Assembly (NCBI GenBank): GCA_031271635.1
Contig: JAISVG010000087.1
Span: 1 to 6,944, forward strand
Length of the DNA stretch: 6,944 bases
DNA from: Erysipelotrichaceae bacterium
Lineage (GTDB): Bacteria > Bacillota_I > Bacilli_A > RFN20 > CAG-826
Direction of reading: 5' to 3'
A program made the translations under genes and the position numbers. This document shows positions 1 through 6,039 of this stretch, one piece after another. How positions within the stretch are numbered: the stretch's first letter is position 1; each line of letters opens with the position of its first letter. The notes beneath the pieces are model-generated. The model did no database searches and was not told the origin of the DNA. It saw only the letters and a program-made list of their open reading frames with translations.

Positions 1-619
1 TGAGCATCGTCGCCAAGTCATCTTCAGAAAGAATTGACAGAGTAGCAGTTAGAATCACCGCGACTGGAGCTTCATTAACGGCAGGACGCGTAATCAAAAC
101 CATTCTTGTAGACTCTTCATCTTCATTTAGTGTTCCAATTTCCGCCACTAGGGAATTACTTGAAGTCCAAGCCAGTTTCACGCCATTTAAGCCTTCTTCA
201 GGAATACTAAAGTCAGTCGTAATTTGGTCTAGTGGCTCATCACTACCAGAAAGAACTAAAGCCTCATAGGCTGCATCTAGTTTAATCATGGCTGGATCTG
301 CTTCAAGGGGAATCACAGTAATATTAAACTCTTTTGTCTTGGTCAAAGGTTCATTAGTATCAGGTGCTATAATCATAAGATAGGCGGTCAGCTTAATAGA
401 AGCAGCGGATGCTCCAATCTCCGGACGGTTAATGCTCACTAAATGAGTCTTTGCAAGTTCATCTTGTTCATTAATTCGTGCAATATTAGGATTATTAGAA
501 GCCCAAGAAATTGCTATTTCATGTAAACAAAAAGCAGGAACGACAAAATCAGCCGTCACTTGACTCATCTCATCATGAGAAAGTGGGAGGGTTAAAGCCT
601 CATGTGCCTCATCAAGTTT
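1..619 (-). repeat. Two tandem Ig-like domain modules within SBP-C
   Basis: Reading leftward, module A starts at 619 (KLDEAHEALTLPLS) and module B at 283 (KLDAAYEALVLSGS), a period of 336 bases or 112 residues. Both contain a tryptophan in a W-x-S-x-N strand, a later RP turn and an (I/V)xLTAxL strand. Module A ends with TKTKEFNITVIPL, the usual closing strand; module B is cut before its equivalent. The modules have diverged considerably, so the duplication within this gene is old. A third module beyond the window cannot be excluded. Confidence 0.75.
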
Positions 620-700
620 TGCTTGATTGGCATCGATTTGCCCGCAACTAATTAAAGTAAAAACTCCGACAAACAATAAAACTGATGATAGTTTTTTCAT
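1..700 (-). CDS. Lipoprotein with tandem Ig-like domains, probable third sugar-binding receptor (SBP-C), 3' end cut by window
   Basis: The frame is open from ATG at 700 to the left edge: 233 complete codons with no stop. The start is fixed by AAGGAG at 709-714, 8 nt upstream. Residues 1-19 form a lipoprotein signal peptide (MKK, hydrophobic core, lipobox LISC with Cys19), so the mature protein should be lipid-anchored on the outer face of the membrane. Two similar modules follow, at about residues 28-132 and 140-233. Each opens with a KLDxAxEAL helix, then an xISWxSNN or xLAWTSSN strand and an xRP turn. This resembles the atrophied bacterial Ig (aBig) type of domain. The first 48 residues match the next gene upstream (844-2535) at 39 of 48 positions by hand count. 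That gene continues into a sugar-binding domain, so this one probably does too beyond the window, but this is inference; it could instead be a purely Ig-repeat surface lipoprotein. It has its own promoter at 726-754. Confidence 0.85.
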   Translation of the reverse strand, partial: MKKLSSVLLFVGVFTLISCGQIDANQAKLDEAHEALTLPLSHDEMSQVTADFVVPAFCLHEIAISWASNNPNIARINEQDELAKTHLVSINRPEIGASAASIKLTAYLMIIAPDTNEPLTKTKEFNITVIPLEADPAMIKLDAAYEALVLSGSDEPLDQITTDFSIPEEGLNGVKLAWTSSNSLVAEIGTLNEDEESTRMVLITRPAVNEAPVAVILTATLSILSEDDLATML

Positions 701-708
701 ATTTTTGT

Positions 709-714
709 CTCCTT
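709..714 (-). promoter_or_regulatory. Shine-Dalgarno site of SBP-C
   Basis: On the minus strand this reads AAGGAG, 8 nt before the ATG at 700. It selects that ATG as the start and places the complete lipoprotein signal peptide at the N-terminus. Confidence 0.85.
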
Positions 715-725
715 TTGATACTCAC

Positions 726-754
726 ATTCTATAAAAAAACATCTCCCTAGTCAA
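726..754 (-). promoter_or_regulatory. Sigma-A-like promoter for SBP-C
   Basis: The minus strand shows TTGACT (749-754) as -35 and TAGAAT (726-731) as -10, separated by exactly 17 bases. Each box differs from consensus at one position. Transcription would start near 719-721, leaving a leader of only about 20 nt before the ATG at 700, just enough for the Shine-Dalgarno site. An equally spaced promoter precedes the paralogue at 2535, which supports both. No catabolite-response operator is visible around it. Confidence 0.7.
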
Positions 755-843
755 TAATAATCGTGATACTTTCTCTAGTAGCAACAATGCGCTAAAAAGA
801 ACTACTTTAAATAACTTTTTCTTAAATAAAACAGTATTAAACT

Positions 844-2535
844 TTATTGCGTCGCAAGGTGATAGGCTTCTTGAAATAGACGCTCAATTTCTTCATCACT
901 AAGGATCGGTAGGCGAATAACTTCAACTACCAGATTTCTGATTATGTTTTGACATATTGATGATTTATAGAATGTCGGTGTCGCAAAAAGACTTGTCACT
1001 TCTATCTTCACCATCTCAATAACATCAAGGAAGACTTTTTCAATAGTTCGCGGTTGAACACTATTCTTCCAACTCTGATAAGCTGCAGTATTATAAGCAC
1101 TATAACGAACTGGAAGATAGCTAAATCTCGTGCTCCACTCAGCAGTTTGTTCGGCTTCAGTAAGAAATTTCATAAAGAGCCATGAAGCAATCATTTCTTG
1201 CTTATCACTATTCTTAAACATCGTAATATTTGGTCCTTGCTGAATCATCTTCTTATTACTTAAATCAAACTGTGGGGCGGGAACAACCGCGGTTTCAAAG
1301 GCGGCGCTATAATGATTTCTAGCACTCGCGGTTGAACTAACTGCCATGAAAATAGTCCCGTTTTTTAGTAAATCTGAGGTATAAACATCACCACTTACTT
1401 GTCTAGTCGTAAGAAGACCTTCTTGCGTGAGATCTCTCCAATACTTAACCATATCAATTGATGTCTGATTATTAAAATTCAGTTGGTACTGACCATCAAG
1501 GGCAAATGAAGCATAAGGAATACCTAATTGCTCACTGCCGCTTATAAACATATTATCTTCGTAGTCATAACCAATTGGTCGGCTATTAGCTTGGCCAGGA
1601 AGCTCTTTAATACTTTTTGATAAACGTGCTAGATCATCCCAAGTAGGATTTTTCGGCATGATAAGATTATTGGCATCAAAGAAAGTTTTATTATAATAAA
1701 GTGCTTCTGTTCTTTTTGAAAGCGGCATCGAATACATTGATCCTTTATTGTCATATGATCTTCCATCTTCAAAAAAAGCAGGAATAAAATCATCGATATC
1801 AGCTTGAGTTAAGCCAAAATCAGGATGCGAAATGAAGCTATTCAACGGGGTGATGGCTTGAGACTTATTATATCCCGCAACATGGTCACCATAGGCTTCA
1901 ACAAGATTTGGTTGACCACCTACTGGAAGGACTATCATAACTGCAGTTTGTAAAGTATCATAAGTGCTACCGGCTTGAAACTGCGTCACCTTAATATTAG
2001 GATATCGGTCTTGGAATTCCACAATGTGTTCATCAAGGAGTTGCTGATACACTCCTGACATTCGATGCCAAAAAGTGATTTCAACCGGTTTTGAAGTGTC
2101 AAATTGATCATCATTTGAAATAATACCCCAATCACCAAGTGGTAGAACTGTCACCTCGAATTCCTTTGTCTTGGTTAAAGTCTTGGTGGCATCAAGATCA
2201 GAAGTAATTGCAAGTTCAGCAGTCACTATCACCTTAATAGACTCCATTCCATTTTCAGGACGAATAATGTTTACAAAATAGGTTTTCGTGCTTTCATCTA
2301 GATCTTCAATTCTTACAACATCAGGATTATTTGATGTCCAAGAGATGGTAGTCTCATATAAACCAAGAGATGAAACTCTAAAGGATCTAATAACTTGCTT
2401 CATCTCATCATCAGAAAGCGGGAGGGATAAAGCCTCGTGTGCTTCATCAAGTTTTACTTGGTTGGCATCAATTTTCCCACAACTGATTAAAGTAAAAATC
2501 CCAACAAATAATAGAACTGGTAATACTTTTTTCAT
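844..2535 (-). CDS. Sugar-binding lipoprotein with one N-terminal Ig-like domain (SBP-B), CUT1 ABC importer receptor
   Basis: This 563-residue predicted extracellular lipoprotein should capture a carbohydrate-type ligand for the importer encoded upstream. Residues 1-19 are a signal peptide with lipobox LISC (Cys19). Residues about 28-133 are one Ig-like module (ISWTSNNPDVV, IIRPENG, TKTKEFEVTVLPL). Residues about 143-563 are a family 1 extracellular solute-binding domain, starting at FDTSKPVEITFWHRM. From FDTSKP onward it is collinear with SBP-A (2679-4058); a 40-residue stretch near residues 184-223 matches at 35 of 40 positions by hand count. The start at 2535 is preferred over an in-frame ATG 31 codons upstream because it has a Shine-Dalgarno-like AAGGGG and an exact signal peptide. 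SBP_bac_1 receptors are usually about 400-450 residues; the extra length is the Ig module. It has its own promoter (2561-2589) and lies beyond a terminator, so it is expressed separately from the permease genes. The ligand is not identifiable from sequence. Confidence 0.92.
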   Translation of the reverse strand: MKKVLPVLLFVGIFTLISCGKIDANQVKLDEAHEALSLPLSDDEMKQVIRSFRVSSLGLYETTISWTSNNPDVVRIEDLDESTKTYFVNIIRPENGMESIKVIVTAELAITSDLDATKTLTKTKEFEVTVLPLGDWGIISNDDQFDTSKPVEITFWHRMSGVYQQLLDEHIVEFQDRYPNIKVTQFQAGSTYDTLQTAVMIVLPVGGQPNLVEAYGDHVAGYNKSQAITPLNSFISHPDFGLTQADIDDFIPAFFEDGRSYDNKGSMYSMPLSKRTEALYYNKTFFDANNLIMPKNPTWDDLARLSKSIKELPGQANSRPIGYDYEDNMFISGSEQLGIPYASFALDGQYQLNFNNQTSIDMVKYWRDLTQEGLLTTRQVSGDVYTSDLLKNGTIFMAVSSTASARNHYSAAFETAVVPAPQFDLSNKKMIQQGPNITMFKNSDKQEMIASWLFMKFLTEAEQTAEWSTRFSYLPVRYSAYNTAAYQSWKNSVQPRTIEKVFLDVIEMVKIEVTSLFATPTFYKSSICQNIIRNLVVEVIRLPILSDEEIERLFQEAYHLATQ

Positions 2536-2545
2536 ATTTTTGTTT

Positions 2546-2551
2546 CCCCTT
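2546..2551 (-). promoter_or_regulatory. Weakened Shine-Dalgarno site of SBP-B
   Basis: The minus strand reads AAGGGG, 10 nt before the ATG at 2535. It is a poorer match to the anti-Shine-Dalgarno sequence than the AGGAG sites of the other genes in this window. It still marks 2535, rather than the upstream in-frame ATG at 2628, as the start. Confidence 0.6.
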
Positions 2552-2560
2552 ATCATTTTT

Positions 2561-2589
2561 ATTTTATTAAAACCAAAATGATTCGTCAA
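2561..2589 (-). promoter_or_regulatory. Sigma-A-like promoter for SBP-B
   Basis: The minus strand has TTGACG (2584-2589) and TAAAAT (2561-2566) with exactly 17 bases between them; each box has one mismatch to consensus. It lies between the terminator at 2631-2658 and the ATG at 2535, so SBP-B has an independent transcript with a leader of roughly 20 nt. The upstream element ATTATTATTGAC is shared with the SBP-C promoter. Confidence 0.7.
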
Positions 2590-2630
2590 TAATAATGATG
2601 CCTCTTTTGTTATTAATATGAAGGGCATTT

Positions 2631-2658
2631 AAAAAAGAGCCACCGTAGTGGCCCCTTT
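2631..2658 (-). terminator. Intrinsic terminator after SBP-A
   Basis: On the minus strand, AAAGGGGCCAC (2648-2658) pairs with GTGGCTCTTTT (2633-2643) across the loop TACG (2644-2647). This gives an 11-bp stem with two G-U pairs, running into six consecutive T (2631-2636). The closing C-G pair around UACG makes a cUNCGg tetraloop, an unusually stable class. It begins 20 bases after the SBP-A stop codon and should end the ATPase-permease-permease-SBP-A transcript. Confidence 0.88.
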
Positions 2659-2678
2659 GTTAAACTAACTAATTAGAA

Positions 2679-4058
2679 CTAGTACATGACGCGATCATAC
2701 GCGGCTTGGAATAATTCTTTAATTTTAGCGTCGGTGATCTCAGCGGCACGTAGAATTTCAACTACTAAACCACCAACTTCAGCACGACACTTACTTGATC
2801 TTGGGAAAGCTGGAGACACAAAGAAGTTTTCAGCCTGGGCTCTTGCCATTTCAATAGAATCAAGGAAGACTTTTTGTTCTGTTCGTGGTTGAATCGCATT
2901 TTTCCAATTTACATAGGTTTCAGTATCATAAGCACTAAGACGAACTGGAGCATAACCTGATTTAGTACCCCAATCAGTAGTTTGTTTAGGTTCAGTAAGG
3001 AATTTCATAAAGAGCCATGAAGCGATCATTTCTTGCTTACCACCCTTTTTAAACATCGTAATATTTGGTCCTTGTTGAATAATCTTCTTATTGTTTAAAT
3101 CAAACTGTGGGGCGGGGGCAACTGCCGTTTCAAAGGTCGCACTAAAATTATATCTAGCACCACCAGTTGAACCAACTGCCATGAAAAGAGTTTCATTCTT
3201 TAGTAAGTCTGAAGTATAAACGTCACCATTCAATTGACTAGTAGTGAGAAGGCCTTCTTGTGTTAGACCTCTCCAGTATTTCACCATGTCCATCGCGGCT
3301 TGGTTATTAAAGTCAACACTGTACGATCCATTCTCTTTAAATGAGGTATATGGAATCTTTTTTTGTTCACTACCCGTGATATACATATTGGCTTCACTAT
3401 CATAACCTAATGGATAACTATTTTCATGACCAGGAATTCTTTTAATCGCTCGAGCCAAGTTCGCAAGATCATCCCAAGTAGGAGTGGCTGGCATTTCTAA
3501 ACCATGGGTATCAAAGAAAGTCTTGTTATAATAAAGTGCTTCTGTTGATTTTGAAAATGGCATTGTGTACATTGTTCCAATATTATCGAAAGCCTTACCT
3601 TCATTCCAGAAACCAGGAATAAAATCATCAATCTCAGCTTGACTGTAACCAAAATTACGATTAGAAATAAACTTATCTAGTGGTACAATCGATCCAGACC
3701 CATTATATCCGGCCACATGGTCGCCATAAGCCTCAACAAGATTCGGTTGACCGTTAACTGGAAGGACCGTCATGACTGCCGTCTGTAAGGTGTCATAATT
3801 GTTGCCGGCTTGGGACTGTGTCACCGTAATGTTAGGATATTCTTTTTTGAATTCGGCAATATATCCTTCAAGAAGCCCTTGATTCACCGCGCCCATACGA
3901 TGCCAGAAAGTAATATTAACCGGTTTTGAGGTGTCGAACACGTCGGTATCCGTAACGACATAATCAATAACTTTTCCCCCCCCACCACCAGGACCACAAG
4001 CCGAAAGTACGACCGCACTAGCTAAAACTGAAGATAGTAGTAATAGTTATTTTTTCAT
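2679..4058 (-). CDS. Sugar-binding lipoprotein of the CUT1 importer (SBP-A), interrupted by a TAA at codon 4
   Basis: The natural start is the ATG at 4058, 6 nt after a perfect AAGGAGG. Codons run ATG AAA AAA TAA, then continue in the same frame through LLLLSSVLASAVVLSAC, a textbook lipoprotein signal peptide (lipobox LSAC, Cys21). A GPGGGGG linker and a solute-binding domain follow from FDTSKPVNITFWHRM to the TAG at 2679, for 459 sense positions if codon 4 were Leu. No other stop occurs, so the gene looks freshly mutated, misread at one base, or read through. No in-frame ATG, GTG or TTG lies between the TAA and the lipobox Cys. The next candidate is GTG at 3941, which would give a 420-residue protein without signal peptide or anchor. 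The gene sits 38 bases after the second permease, the usual place for the cognate receptor. It has no Ig module, only a Gly-rich spacer. The family is extracellular solute-binding family 1; the substrate is unknown. Functionally it may be a pseudogene. Confidence 0.85.
3976..3983 (-). repeat. G8 homopolymer in the SBP-A linker
   Basis: Eight consecutive G on the coding strand (C on the plus strand) encode part of the poly-Gly linker just after lipobox Cys21. At the present length the signal-peptide and binding-domain frames agree. A gain or loss of one base would separate the anchor from the receptor domain. Confidence 0.8.
4047..4049 (-). other. In-frame TAA at codon 4 of SBP-A
   Basis: The minus strand reads TAA directly after ATG AAA AAA. 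The following codons are CTA TTA CTA CTA, so the ancestral codon was probably TTA (Leu), changed by a single T-to-A substitution. A +1 shift after the third codon reaches TAG after 8 codons, and a -1 shift reaches TAG after 10, so simple slippage on the A6 run does not restore the protein. Confidence 0.85.
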
Positions 4059-4064
4059 CTTTTT

Positions 4065-4071
4065 CCTCCTT
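4065..4071 (-). promoter_or_regulatory. Strong Shine-Dalgarno site of SBP-A
   Basis: The minus strand reads AAGGAGG, 6 nt before the ATG at 4058, the strongest ribosome-binding site in the window. It shows that 4058 is the evolved start, although the frame stops three codons later, and argues against GTG 3941 as the native start. Confidence 0.85.
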
Positions 4072-4096
4072 TTAATGAATTGTATTTAATAGGTCA

Positions 4097-5059
4097 CTAA
4101 CCTTTAATACCAGAACGTGAAACGCCAGACATAATGTATTTTCTAAAGAAAATGAAGAGAAGCAACAAAGGAACTGTTACAATAATCGCCGCTGTCATTT
4201 GATAATTAACTAAGGTTCTTGTCTGTCCAGAACCATCGTCAATAACAAAGCCCAGTCTTAACCAGTTAGTAACTAATCTAAATCTTGGCTCCGTAATCGT
4301 TACTAAGTTCGGCCAGATATAGGAGTTCCAAGTTCCCATCAACTTGAGAATTACAATTGTCACAATCGCCGATTTTGCCATCGGAATCATGATTTTAAGA
4401 CAGTACTTAAAGTCGCTAACTCCATCAACCTTCGCGGCATAATAAAGCTCGTTTGGAACCATCTTAAAAGTATTCCGCAACATGAAGATGTTAAAAACAC
4501 CAATTAAAAATGGAACAATCATTGCATAAAATGGTCCGCCAGGTATTGATCCTTCTCCGACCCACGAAAAAGTCGAAATGGTTTTATAGTTTGAAATGAC
4601 CATCATTTCGCCTGGAATCATCATTGTTGCAAGTAGGATGGTAAAGAGTAAATTCTTACCCTTGAAGTTCAATCTTGCAAGACAGAAGGCGACAATAATC
4701 GTCGCAATAGTTCCAAGAACAATTGAAAAAACAGCGACAGTCAAAGTATTTAACAGATAATTCCAGAAAGTCATTGATTTTAAAGTTGCTGAAGAGGGAA
4801 CATAGTTCCATACATTAGTAAAGTTTTGTGGTGTAAATTCACGAGGCCAAAGGGCTGGTGGTGCTGCTGTATCAAGTATCTCATTTGTGGATTTAAAAGC
4901 CGTATTAAACATCCAATAAAACGGGACTAACATAAAGAAAGAAACAATCACAAGAGCGGTATAGACAAGGATATTACGAATGATTTTAAAAACTTTTTGA
5001 CGTCGTAATTTGATCTCAACACTAGTACGAAGTGGTCTTAATCTTCCTGTATTTTCCAT
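4097..5059 (-). CDS. ABC importer permease, MalG/UgpE type (CUT1 family)
   Basis: This 320-residue integral membrane subunit is the second half of the translocation channel. Hydrophobic segments lie near residues 28-50, 103-128, 137-157, 177-198, 229-249 and 287-306, the six-helix pattern of MalG-type permeases. The cytoplasmic EAA loop that docks on the ATPase is visible at about 204-230 (YYAAKVDGVSDFKYCLKIMI, then P). The C-terminus SGVSRSGIKG resembles the conserved MalG-type tail. Length is normal for the family. The ATG at 5059 has AGGAG at 5065-5069, partly formed by the TAG stop of the preceding permease, with only 8 bases between the two genes, so translation is probably coupled. The partner is the 5068-6039 product. 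Sequence alone does not reveal the sugar. Confidence 0.95.
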   Translation of the reverse strand: MENTGRLRPLRTSVEIKLRRQKVFKIIRNILVYTALVIVSFFMLVPFYWMFNTAFKSTNEILDTAAPPALWPREFTPQNFTNVWNYVPSSATLKSMTFWNYLLNTLTVAVFSIVLGTIATIIVAFCLARLNFKGKNLLFTILLATMMIPGEMMVISNYKTISTFSWVGEGSIPGGPFYAMIVPFLIGVFNIFMLRNTFKMVPNELYYAAKVDGVSDFKYCLKIMIPMAKSAIVTIVILKLMGTWNSYIWPNLVTITEPRFRLVTNWLRLGFVIDDGSGQTRTLVNYQMTAAIIVTVPLLLLFIFFRKYIMSGVSRSGIKG

Positions 5060-5067
5060 AATATCTC

Positions 5068-6039
5068 CTAGTAGTGAACCCTCTTACGGCTCAAATAGTT
5101 ATTAAACAAAGTAAAACATAAGATAATAATGAAGAGCAACACCGCCGCAGCCGCACCTAGTGAATACATCTGGGGCCTTCCTTCGGTGAAACGACTAAAA
5201 TCGTAGGGGTTTTCCACCATACTATAAGTAAAGCCGACTAAAGTATTACGTTGTGCAAAGGCCGTCGGGTTAGTGGTATTCATGTCACCGAAAAGACCAA
5301 GAATTTGTTCATATGATTTAAAAGCTCCAATGAATGAAGTAATTAAAATATATGAAATCATTGGAGATAAAAGTGGAATCGTAACTTTTGTCAAAACTCG
5401 CGCCTGTGAAGCTGAATCAATTTTCGCGGCATCATAATACTGTTTTGAAATACTTTGTAGACCACCAATAAACACTAAAATCTTGAAGGCTAATCCGTTC
5501 CAAATCGTATAAATCAGCACAACAGAGCGCCATGCCCATTCATCTGCTCCAGCATCGAGCCAGTTATAGTTTCCAAGACCAAAAATGGTATTAATAATTC
5601 CGTTTTGTCCGTAGTTAGTGGTTCCGGGCCATTGGAATAAAACCGAGAAAACCATACCGAGTGCCAAAACGTTTGTCACATATGGTAAGAAGAAAATGGT
5701 TTGAAAGACTTTTTGCAGCGGTTTAATAGAATTTAGTAGTACTGCAATTAATAAGGCGATAATCGTCGAAGCAGGAACTGAAATAAAGACAATGATTAAG
5801 GTATTAACTAATGCACTCATAAAATCAGATCCTGGTCTAAATAGATAAACAAAGGAATCAAAAATATGGAAGCCACCATCAAAACTCATTTGGAATTGAT
5901 CCAAATTCGCATTATACTGTGGCATAAAAGCAATGATGATTGTTTTTACTAACGGAAAGAAAGTAAAGATGGCCAACAGGATCAGTGGCACCAAGAGTAA
6001 AAGAAAGGCTTTTAAACCATCTTTCTTATGTTCTAACAT
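5068..6039 (-). CDS. ABC importer permease, MalF/UgpA type (CUT1 family)
   Basis: This 323-residue integral membrane subunit is the first permease of the heterodimer. Hydrophobic segments lie near residues 11-36, 76-102, 111-135, 171-195, 223-245 and 291-315: six helices, as in UgpA-type permeases, without the extra N-terminal helices of enterobacterial MalF. The EAA loop is at about 201-225 (YYDAAKIDSASQARVLTKVT, then IPLL) and has the Asp of the EAAxxDxA pattern. The ATG at 6039 directly abuts the ATPase stop (TAAATG). Its Shine-Dalgarno AAGGAG (6050-6055) lies inside the last ATPase codons, so expression should be coupled to the ATPase. Permease order and spacing match common CUT1 operons. 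Confidence 0.95.
   Translation of the reverse strand: MLEHKKDGLKAFLLLLVPLILLAIFTFFPLVKTIIIAFMPQYNANLDQFQMSFDGGFHIFDSFVYLFRPGSDFMSALVNTLIIVFISVPASTIIALLIAVLLNSIKPLQKVFQTIFFLPYVTNVLALGMVFSVLFQWPGTTNYGQNGIINTIFGLGNYNWLDAGADEWAWRSVVLIYTIWNGLAFKILVFIGGLQSISKQYYDAAKIDSASQARVLTKVTIPLLSPMISYILITSFIGAFKSYEQILGLFGDMNTTNPTAFAQRNTLVGFTYSMVENPYDFSRFTEGRPQMYSLGAAAAVLLFIIILCFTLFNNYLSRKRVHY

Larger units (their letters stand above)
566..761 (-). repeat. Duplicated promoter/signal-peptide cassette, copy 1 (SBP-C)
   Basis: This segment aligns without gaps to 2401-2596 at a constant offset of 1835 bases. It covers the -35 and -10 boxes, the ribosome-binding region, the signal peptide and the first part of the Ig module. 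The two start codons (700 and 2535), the -35 boxes (754 and 2589) and the -10 boxes (731 and 2566) all keep the same offset. Similarity is strong across the coding part and fades upstream of the shared ATTATTATTGAC. Confidence 0.75.
2401..2596 (-). repeat. Duplicated promoter/signal-peptide cassette, copy 2 (SBP-B)
   Basis: Partner of 566-761, aligned without gaps at an offset of 1835 bases. It includes the -35 and -10 boxes, the ATG and the N-terminal codons through KLDEAHEALSLPLS. The ribosome-binding site has changed between the copies: AAGGAG in SBP-C, but A-rich GGGG here. Confidence 0.75.

Noticed and set aside
755..843. Possible terminator downstream of SBP-B
   Set aside because: Only weak pairings are visible (TAGC with GCTA over an 8-base loop), with no stable stem followed by a T-run.
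701..843. Catabolite-response (cre) or other operator near the receptor promoters
   Set aside because: No match to the TGNAANCGNTNNCA pattern or a clear palindrome was found here or in 2536-2678.
2288..2581. Plus-strand open frame of 97 codons
   Set aside because: It lies antisense over the well-supported N-terminus and promoter of SBP-B, has no Shine-Dalgarno site, and its protein resembles no known family. It is a shadow of the minus-strand gene.
2536..2628. Upstream ATG (2628) as the start of SBP-B
   Set aside because: It would put 31 residues before an exact lipoprotein signal peptide and place the promoter boxes inside the coding region. ATG 2535 has the ribosome-binding site and matches the paralogue.
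2686..2892. Plus-strand open frame of 68 codons
   Set aside because: Entirely antisense to the conserved C-terminal part of SBP-A, with no independent support.
3939..3941. GTG 3941 as the native start of SBP-A
   Set aside because: No Shine-Dalgarno site precedes it, and the same frame upstream encodes a complete signal peptide and lipobox with a perfect Shine-Dalgarno at 4065-4071. It would give a cytoplasmic receptor with no use.
4050..4055. Programmed slippage on the A6 run as a rescue for SBP-A
   Set aside because: Both the +1 and -1 frames reach TAG within 8 to 10 codons, so a single shift cannot produce the receptor.
4079..4084. TACAAT as a -10 box for a separate SBP-A promoter
   Set aside because: The hexamer 17 bases upstream (TTAAAG) matches TTGACA at only three positions, and the gene is tightly spaced behind the permease, so a dedicated promoter is not supported.
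4593..4609. Perfect inverted repeat GAAATGA-CCA-TCATTTC
   Set aside because: It falls inside the permease coding sequence, has an A+T-rich stem with a 3-base loop and no T-run. It is best explained by chance and the codons it encodes.
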